Below are positions 59,063-64,000 of a stretch of 64,000 nt of DNA, one piece after another. The stretch is from Ramlibacter sp. (lineage in GTDB: Bacteria > Pseudomonadota > Gammaproteobacteria > Burkholderiales > Burkholderiaceae_C): assembly GCA_019635415.1 (NCBI GenBank), contig JAHBZN010000003.1, forward strand, positions 248,001-312,000, read 5' to 3'. The first letter of the stretch is position 1. Each line of letters opens with the position of its first letter. The translations under genes were made by a program, and so were the position numbers. Below the pieces are notes generated by a model that worked only from the letters and a program-made list of their open reading frames with translations, searched no databases and was not told the origin of the DNA.

Positions 59063-60166
59063 ATGAGTACCCTGTTCGAGCCCCTGCAAGTCGGCGCGCT
59101 GCGGCTGCCCAACCGCATCGTCATGGCGCCCCTGACGCGCAACCGGTCGCCCAATGCCATTCCCACGCCGCTGGCCGCGACCTACTACACCCAGCGCGCC
59201 AGCGCCGGCCTGCTGATCACCGAGGCCACCGCCATCAGCCACCAGGGCCAGGGCTACGCCGATGTCCCCGGCCTGTACAGCACCGAGCAGCTCGACGCCT
59301 GGAAGAAGGTGACCGACAGCGTGCATGCCGCGGGCGGGCGCATCGTGGTCCAGCTCTGGCATGTCGGACGCGTCTCGCATGTTGCCCTGCAGCCTGACGG
59401 TCAACCGCCCGTGGCCCCCTCGGCCATCACCGCCAAGACCAAGACCTACCTGGTCAAGGACGGCGTGGGTGGCTTCGAGCCGACCTCCGAACCCCGGGCG
59501 CTGCGGGCCGACGAGCTGCCCGGCATCGTGCGGGACTTCCGCCACGCGGCGCGCCACGCCATCAGCTCGGCGGGCTTTGACGGCGTGGAGGTCCACGGCG
59601 CCAACGGCTACCTGCTGGACCAGTTCCTCAAGACCGGCGCCAACCAGCGGACGGACGACTATGGCGGCTCCATCGAGAATCGCGCGCGCCTGCTGCTCGA
59701 GGTGATGCGCGCAGTGGCGGAAGAGGTGGGCGGCGAGCGCACCGGTCTGCGCCTGTCACCCGTCACGCCCGCCAACGACGTGGTCGACGAGAACCCCCAG
59801 GCCCTGTTCGAGTACGTGATGCGCGAGCTGGCGCCGCTCAAGCTGGCCTACATCCACATCATCGAAGGCGCCACCGGTGGCCCACGTGAAATCCCCGACC
59901 GGCCGTTCGACTACGCGGCGCTGCGCCAGGCCTACACCTCGGCCGGCGGCCAGGCCGCCTGGATGGTCAACAACGGATATGACAAGGCCCTGGCCGAGCA
60001 GGCCGTGCCCGCGCACGCCGACCTCGTGGCGTTCGGCAAGCCCTTCATTGCCAACCCCGACCTGGTCCACCGCCTGCACGACAACGCCGCGCTCAACGAG
60101 CCCGACAAGACCACCTTCTACGGCGGCGGCGCCAAGGGCTACACCGACTACCCGGCGCTGGCCTGA
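59063..60166 (+). CDS. nemA: Old Yellow Enzyme family ene-reductase (NemA-like)
   Basis: A 367-residue FMN-dependent TIM-barrel reductase. RIVMAPLTRNRSPNAIPTPL, QLWHVGRVSHV, DGVEVHGANGYLLDQFLKTG with the substrate-activating His/Asn pair, NQRTDDYGGSIENRARLLLE, and VAFGKPFIANPDL match NemA/XenB closely. It reduces activated alkenes such as maleimides, nitroesters and quinones with NADPH. ATG 59063 follows CCCGGAGAG. A hemerythrin gene is convergent, four bases away. Confidence 0.94.
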   Translation: MSTLFEPLQVGALRLPNRIVMAPLTRNRSPNAIPTPLAATYYTQRASAGLLITEATAISHQGQGYADVPGLYSTEQLDAWKKVTDSVHAAGGRIVVQLWHVGRVSHVALQPDGQPPVAPSAITAKTKTYLVKDGVGGFEPTSEPRALRADELPGIVRDFRHAARHAISSAGFDGVEVHGANGYLLDQFLKTGANQRTDDYGGSIENRARLLLEVMRAVAEEVGGERTGLRLSPVTPANDVVDENPQALFEYVMRELAPLKLAYIHIIEGATGGPREIPDRPFDYAALRQAYTSAGGQAAWMVNNGYDKALAEQAVPAHADLVAFGKPFIANPDLVHRLHDNAALNEPDKTTFYGGGAKGYTDYPALA

Positions 60167-60170
60167 GTCC

Positions 60171-60755
60171 TCAAGCGCCGCCCACCCCAATGGGGGCCGG
60201 CGCCTTCATCACGATGCGCGTGAACAGGCGGTCGTACATGGGGTCCCGCGGCTGCGCCCCGGTCAGCGGGTCCCGGTGCGTGGCAAACGCCGCATCCAGC
60301 GCTGCCCAGTCCGAGGCTTCGAACACGCGCTGCGCGGCCGGCAGGACCTCCTCCTCCTCCGTCTTCATGTGCTCGAGGTAGAAGGCCACGTAGCGGTTGG
60401 CGGCGTCAACGAAATCGGGCCGGCGCACCTCGCCCAGCAGCTCCCAGGCCAGCAGCAGGTGCTGCAGGTCGCGTACAGCGCCCTCGCCTCGCATGTGCTC
60501 CCGCTCCAGCCGCTCGATCACTGGCATCAGTTCCGGTGCCCGCCGGGCCACCTTGGGAAACAACAGGTCAGACTCCTTGGGGTGGTGCAGGCGCTCGGGA
60601 AACTCATCGATGTAGAACAGCATCGCACGCAGCACGTCGAAGAACCGCTCGGGCTCGTCGCCCGGCCCCCGCTCCACCATCAGCAGCAGTGAGCGCAGCA
60701 CCGCCGATACGGCCCGGTGCTCGTCTAGGATGGTGCGAATGCTCGAAGGCGTCAT
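60171..60755 (-). CDS. hemerythrin-like domain protein
   Basis: A 194-residue four-helix-bundle protein. Diiron ligands appear in ILDEHRAVSAVL, IDEFPERLHHPKESDLLFP with its HxxxE pairs, LEREHMRGEGAV and YLEHMKTEEEEVLP. This is the YtfE/DnrN-like hemerythrin type that binds oxygen or nitric oxide or repairs iron centres. It is soluble with no membrane segment. It starts 46 bases upstream of the copA stop, on the same strand as copA, and might be in the copper-responsive transcript. Confidence 0.88.
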   Translation of the reverse strand: MTPSSIRTILDEHRAVSAVLRSLLLMVERGPGDEPERFFDVLRAMLFYIDEFPERLHHPKESDLLFPKVARRAPELMPVIERLEREHMRGEGAVRDLQHLLLAWELLGEVRRPDFVDAANRYVAFYLEHMKTEEEEVLPAAQRVFEASDWAALDAAFATHRDPLTGAQPRDPMYDRLFTRIVMKAPAPIGVGGA

Positions 60756-60800
60756 GGCGCCAAGCGTCCCATGGGCGGGGCGCTCCCCGTTTGACGCAGA

Positions 60801-63002
60801 TCAATCCGTCTTCATTCGCCAGCGCCGCAGCAGCAATGCGTTGCCCATCACGCTCACGCTGCTCAGTGCCATCGCAGCGCCGGCCACCACCGGGCTCAGG
60901 TAGCCCAGCGCGGCCAATGGAATGCCGGCCACGTTGTAGGCGAAGGCCCAGAACAGGTTCTGCCGGATCTTGAGCACTGTCCGGTGCGAGATATCGAGCG
61001 CTCCCGCCACCAAGCCCACATTCCCGCGCATCAGCGTGATGCCGGCCGCGTGCATGGCCACGTCGGTGCCCGTGCCCATGGCCAGCCCGACGTCCGCGGC
61101 GGCCAGCGCGGGGGCATCGTTGACCCCGTCGCCCACCATGGCCACGGTGTGCCCGCCGGCCTTCAACGCCGCGACCCGAGCCGCCTTGTCGGCCGGCAAC
61201 ACCTCGGCCATCACCTCGTCGGCCGCGAGTCCCAGCCGCTCGCCCATGGCCAGCGCCGCGCCCCGGTTGTCGCCCGAGATCATCCTCACCCGCAGGCCAC
61301 GCGCCCGCAGGGCCGCCAGGGCCTCGCGCGCGCCCGTCTTGGGTTCATCGGCGAACGCCATCACCGCCCGAAGCGTCAGGCCCGCCGTGGTGCGCTCCAC
61401 CAGCGCGGACAGCGTGGCCCCGGCGGACTGCAGCCGGTCCGCCTCGGCGCGCAGGCCCCCCACACCCACCTGCAACTCTTCCATCCAGCGCAGGCTGCCC
61501 ATCAGGTAGCTGGCCCCGCCCACCTCGCCCTCGCTGCCCCGACCCGGCACCGCGCGCACGCTGTCGGGCTCCACCACCGGCAGGCCGCGCTCGCGGGCGG
61601 CCCCCACCACGGCGCGCGCCAGCGGATGCTCACTGCCGCTTTGCAGGCTGGCCGCCGCCGCCAGCAAGGCAGCCTCGTCGACCCCCTCGGCCACGACAAA
61701 AGCGGTCAGCCGGGGCTGCCCGACCGTGAGCGTGCCGGTCTTGTCGAAAGCCACCGTATCCACCTTGTGCGCCAGCTCCAGCGCCTGGGCATCCTTGATG
61801 AGAATGCCCTGCCAGGCCGCTACGCCCGTGCCAGCCATGATGGCCGCAGGCGTGGCCAGGCCCAGCGCGCAGGGGCAGGCAATCACCAGCACAGCCACCG
61901 CGTGGATCAGGGCCGCTTCCACACCGGCGCCGGCCAGCAGCCAGCCCAGCAGCGTCACCAGGCCCGTTGCGAGCACCACGGGCACAAAGATCGCCGACAC
62001 CCGATCGACCAGGCGCTGGATCGGCGCCTTGGCGGCCTGCGCGTCCTCCACCAGGCGGATGATCTGCGACAGCACGCTTTCCTGGCCGGTGGCCGAAACC
62101 CGCACCACGACCCGACCATCGCCGTTGATGCTGCCGCCCGTCACCCTCGCCCCGGCGGACTTCGGCACGGGCAGCGGCTCCCCGGTCAGCATGGACTCGT
62201 CCACCTGCGTATCGCCCTGCTCCACCACCCCGTCGGCCGGAACACGTTCGCCGGGCCGGATGGCCAGGCGGTCGCCCGCCAGCAGCTCCGCCACCGGCAC
62301 ATCGATCTCGCCGCCCGCGCGTTGAAGCAGGTGGGCGATTTCAGGGCGCAGCGCGTGCAGGGCCCGGATCGCCGCCGTGGTCTGGCGCTTGGCGCGCGCC
62401 TCAAGCCACTTGCCCAGCAGGACCAGGGTGACAACCACGGCCGACGCCTCGAAGTACAGGTGCGGCATCGCACCGGCAGCCGAAGTCAGCCACAGCCACA
62501 CCGACAGGCCCCACCCCGCGCTCGTGCCCAGGGCCACCAGCAGGTCCATGTTGCCCGTCAGCGCGCGCAGGGCATGCCAGCCCGCCCGATAGAAGCGCGC
62601 ACCCAGGACGAACTGGACCGGCGTGGCCAGCGCAAACTGCACCCACGGCGGCAGCATCCAGTGCGCGCCGGCCAGGTCGCCCAGCATCGGCAGCACCAGC
62701 GGTGCCGACAGCGCCAGGCCGATCGCCACCGGGCCGAAGCCGTCCCAGGGCGACAGCTCCTGCGTCACGGCCGCTTCGGCGGCCCGCGGTTCATAGCCCG
62801 CGTCGCGTACCGCGCGGCGCAGCAGCGCCTCGGCCGGGCCCGCAGCCGCCAGCGTGATGCGGGCCGATTCAGTGGCCAGGTTGACGGTGGCGTCCTGCAC
62901 GCCGGGCACCTTTTTCAATGCCCGTTCAACGCGGGAAACGCAGGAGGCGCAGGTCATGCCGCCGACGCCGAGATCGAGAGTGGAGGTGGCTGGAGTGTTC
63001 AT
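60801..63002 (-). CDS. copA: copper-exporting P1B-type ATPase CopA
   Basis: A 733-residue Cu+ export ATPase in the inner membrane. There is one N-terminal metal-binding domain (GMTCASC, residues 15-21), then eight helices with the transport motif [11 protein letters not shown]. The actuator is TGEPLPV, the phosphorylation site DKTGTLTVG, the ATP-binding HP motif GSEHPLA and the hinge [12 protein letters not shown]; the last helix has [15 protein letters not shown] and [18 protein letters not shown] 63002 is chosen because ATG 63011 overlaps the -10 and ATG 63026 the CueR operator, so both are upstream of the likely transcript start. The mRNA is probably leaderless or nearly so. It diverges from copZ-cueR. 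Confidence 0.95.
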   Translation of the reverse strand: MNTPATSTLDLGVGGMTCASCVSRVERALKKVPGVQDATVNLATESARITLAAAGPAEALLRRAVRDAGYEPRAAEAAVTQELSPWDGFGPVAIGLALSAPLVLPMLGDLAGAHWMLPPWVQFALATPVQFVLGARFYRAGWHALRALTGNMDLLVALGTSAGWGLSVWLWLTSAAGAMPHLYFEASAVVVTLVLLGKWLEARAKRQTTAAIRALHALRPEIAHLLQRAGGEIDVPVAELLAGDRLAIRPGERVPADGVVEQGDTQVDESMLTGEPLPVPKSAGARVTGGSINGDGRVVVRVSATGQESVLSQIIRLVEDAQAAKAPIQRLVDRVSAIFVPVVLATGLVTLLGWLLAGAGVEAALIHAVAVLVIACPCALGLATPAAIMAGTGVAAWQGILIKDAQALELAHKVDTVAFDKTGTLTVGQPRLTAFVVAEGVDEAALLAAAASLQSGSEHPLARAVVGAARERGLPVVEPDSVRAVPGRGSEGEVGGASYLMGSLRWMEELQVGVGGLRAEADRLQSAGATLSALVERTTAGLTLRAVMAFADEPKTGAREALAALRARGLRVRMISGDNRGAALAMGERLGLAADEVMAEVLPADKAARVAALKAGGHTVAMVGDGVNDAPALAAADVGLAMGTGTDVAMHAAGITLMRGNVGLVAGALDISHRTVLKIRQNLFWAFAYNVAGIPLAALGYLSPVVAGAAMALSSVSVMGNALLLRRWRMKTD

Positions 63003-63009
63003 GGTGCCC

Positions 63010-63041
63010 ATGCTGAACCCTGCCATGATGGCAAGGTCAAT
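63010..63041 (-). promoter_or_regulatory. CueR promoter-operator of copA
   Basis: On the minus strand -35 TTGACC (63040-63035), a 19-base spacer containing the dyad TTGCCATCATGGCAGGGTT and -10 CAGCAT (63015-63010) match the over-long spacer used by MerR/CueR activators. The -10 ends eight bases before ATG 63002. Confidence 0.85.
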
Positions 63042-63090
63042 GGTTGACGCAGATCAACCGCACGCCATGTGGGGCTTTTACACCCTGTGC

Positions 63091-63122
63091 CTTGACCCTA
63101 CCATGGTGGCAAGGTTGAAGAT
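63091..63122 (+). promoter_or_regulatory. CueR promoter-operator of copZ-cueR
   Basis: CTTGACCCTACCATGGTGGC begins a CueR-type site: -35 TTGACC (63092-63097), a 19-base spacer with the dyad centred on CCATGG and ending AAGGTT, and -10 GAAGAT (63117-63122). The copZ start codon is 35 bases downstream. Confidence 0.85.
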
Positions 63123-63156
63123 GACGGCATCACCCTTCATTCCAGAGGACATCACC

Positions 63157-63354
63157 ATGAACCAGATCTTCCAAGTCCAGGGCATGACCTGCGGCCACTG
63201 CGAACGCGCCGTCACGCAGGCCGTCCAGTCACTGGACCCTGCAGCCCTCGTGAAAATCGACCGGACTGCGGGCCAGGTCGAGGTTGAGTCCGGCCAGCCC
63301 CGCGAAGCGATCGCCCAGGCCATCGCCGAGGAAGGCTACACGGTCGCCGCATGA
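63157..63354 (+). CDS. copZ: copper chaperone CopZ (heavy-metal-associated domain)
   Basis: A 65-residue single HMA domain. VQGMTCGHCERAVTQAVQSL carries the Cu+-binding CxxC, and the C-terminus IAQAIAEEGYTVAA has the usual Tyr next to the metal site. It carries Cu+ in the cytoplasm to CopA or CueR. ATG 63157 follows AGAGGACATCACC; an in-frame ATG at 63121 lies within the promoter -10. The stop overlaps the cueR start (ATGA). Confidence 0.94.
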   Translation: MNQIFQVQGMTCGHCERAVTQAVQSLDPAALVKIDRTAGQVEVESGQPREAIAQAIAEEGYTVAA

Positions 63355-63788
63355 ACGGGCCGCACGAGGGCACGGTGGCCGCGCAGCGGGCCCCGATGAA
63401 CATCGGCGAAGCCGCCAGCCGCTCCGGCGTCTCGGCCAAGATGGTCCGGCATTACGAGTCGCTGGGCCTGCTGCCCGAAGTACACCGCACCGACAGCGGC
63501 TACCGCCAGTACAGCGATGCCGAGGTCCATACGCTGCGCTTCATCAAGCGTGCGCGCGAACTCGGTTTCTCGATGGCCGAGATCGGCGAGCTGGTCGGCC
63601 TCTGGCAGAACCGGCGCCGCACCAGCGCCAGCGTCAAGCGCGTGGCCCAGAAGCATGCCGACGAGCTGGCCCAGCGCATCGACGCCATGCTGGCCATGCA
63701 GCGCACACTGCAGCACCTGATCCACTGCTGCCACGGCGACGGTCGCCCTGACTGCCCGATCCTCGACGACCTGGCCGGCACCCCCTGA
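63351..63788 (+). CDS. cueR: MerR-family copper-responsive regulator CueR
   Basis: A 145-residue MerR protein. The winged-helix domain reads MNIGEAASRSGVSAKMVRHYESLGLLP and YRQYSDAEVHTLRFIKRARELGFSMAEIGELV. The C-terminal metal loop is HCCHGDGRPDCPIL, with two cysteines spaced as in CueR. It activates the two 19-bp-spacer promoters at 63010-63041 and 63091-63122, including its own. ATG 63351 is coupled to the copZ stop and gives a 15-residue extension before the usual MNIGEA start; ATG 63396 is the alternative. Confidence 0.93.
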   Translation: MNGPHEGTVAAQRAPMNIGEAASRSGVSAKMVRHYESLGLLPEVHRTDSGYRQYSDAEVHTLRFIKRARELGFSMAEIGELVGLWQNRRRTSASVKRVAQKHADELAQRIDAMLAMQRTLQHLIHCCHGDGRPDCPILDDLAGTP

Positions 63789-63814
63789 CGGCCGGCGCGT
63801 TTAACATCGCGCCC

Positions 63815-64000
63815 ATGGTTTCCAAACCGCGCATCCTGGTGGTCGAAGACGAGTCGGGCATCGCCGACACGATCCAGTACGTGCTGGAGACAGACGGCTT
63901 TGCGCCGGTGTGGTGCAGCACCGCGGAAGAAGCCCTGCGCCAGTTCGCCGCTGCCCCTCCGGCGCTTGCCATCCTTGACGTGGGTCTGCCCGATCTCAAT
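63815..64000 (+). CDS. creB: CreB-like response regulator, N-terminal part
   Basis: The window ends after 62 codons. The visible receiver domain has ILVVEDESGIADTIQYVLET with the acidic pocket, a helix AEEALRQFAA and the phospho-acceptor Asp in LAILDVGLPDLN. EDESGIADT and the DVGLPD motif match CreB of the CreBC system rather than other OmpR-type regulators. A creC-like kinase is expected downstream of the window. It starts 26 bases after cueR and may be a separate unit. Confidence 0.8.
   Translation, partial: MVSKPRILVVEDESGIADTIQYVLETDGFAPVWCSTAEEALRQFAAAPPALAILDVGLPDLN

Noticed and set aside
59880-59895. CACGTG-containing sequence as a fourth parS
   Set aside because: It reads GCCCACGTGAAATC, matching only the centre and one side of parS, inside the ene-reductase gene and far from the other sites.

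Overview
The window is GC-rich, gene-dense bacterial chromosome. Its gene content and order (mnmG-rsmG-lysE-parA-parB with parS sites, TRAP transporters, several catabolic operons with paired regulators, and a short dispersed repeat that I associate from memory with Acidovorax/Variovorax/Polaromonas-type genomes) suggest a member of the Burkholderiales, most likely Comamonadaceae. The mnmG/rsmG/parAB block with three parS-like sites suggests the window lies not far from the replication origin, although no origin was seen. No rRNA, tRNA, CRISPR array, transposase or integrase was found.

Layout. 1-2.6 kb: the end of a P-loop kinase-like gene and a molybdenum hydroxylase large subunit. 2.6-4.7 kb: a visibly AT-richer islet carrying an OLD-like AAA ATPase gene followed directly by a TOPRIM/DUF4276-like gene, a probable two-gene anti-phage system. 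4.7-11.2 kb: an M14 peptidase, then a leftward operon of a NicX-like 2,5-dihydroxypyridine dioxygenase, an alpha/beta hydrolase, a beta-lactamase-fold hydrolase and an acyl-CoA-dehydrogenase-like flavoprotein. A flavin reductase and a MarR regulator are divergent from it; together they look like a pyridine-ring degradation module. 11.2-14.1 kb: the glutathione-dependent formaldehyde oxidation pair and a drug/metabolite exporter.

14.1-26.8 kb: the most striking block. A RutR-like TetR regulator and a perfect 13-bp inverted repeat precede a tightly packed, all-plus-strand set: flavodoxin-fold oxidoreductase, cytosine-deaminase-like amidohydrolase, creatininase-family hydrolase, NMT1/THI5-type ABC transporter, FAD oxidase, RidA protein, a second NMT1-type binding protein, two paralogous Rieske oxygenases and an 8-oxoguanine/isoxanthopterin-deaminase-like amidohydrolase. 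I read it as uptake plus catabolism of an unidentified N-heterocycle (purine, pterin, pyrimidine or creatinine type). I know of no described pathway with this composition.

26.8-33.9 kb: acetoacetyl-CoA synthetase, a TetR regulator with a matching operator upstream of itself and of a small membrane protein/hydrolase pair, a uracil/xanthine permease, an AsmA-like protein and a hotdog thioesterase. 33.9-40.6 kb: a TRAP dicarboxylate transporter (DctPQM) with an internal terminator, an extra DctP-type protein, and a divergent DctB-like kinase with a FixJ/LuxR-type regulator. 40.6-45.6 kb: cobalamin adenosyltransferase, an EF-hand protein, a D-aminoacylase-like enzyme, a D-lactate dehydrogenase-like flavoprotein and a BON-domain protein. 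45.6-51.3 kb: chromosome partition and tRNA/rRNA modification. 51.5-60.8 kb: mixed metabolic and envelope genes. 60.8-63.8 kb: a CueR-controlled copper export unit (copA divergent from copZ-cueR), each promoter with a 19-bp spacer. The window ends inside a creB-like response regulator gene.

Eight copies of a degenerate, partly palindromic 20-70 bp repeat are scattered through the window; three are read in frame inside protein-coding genes.
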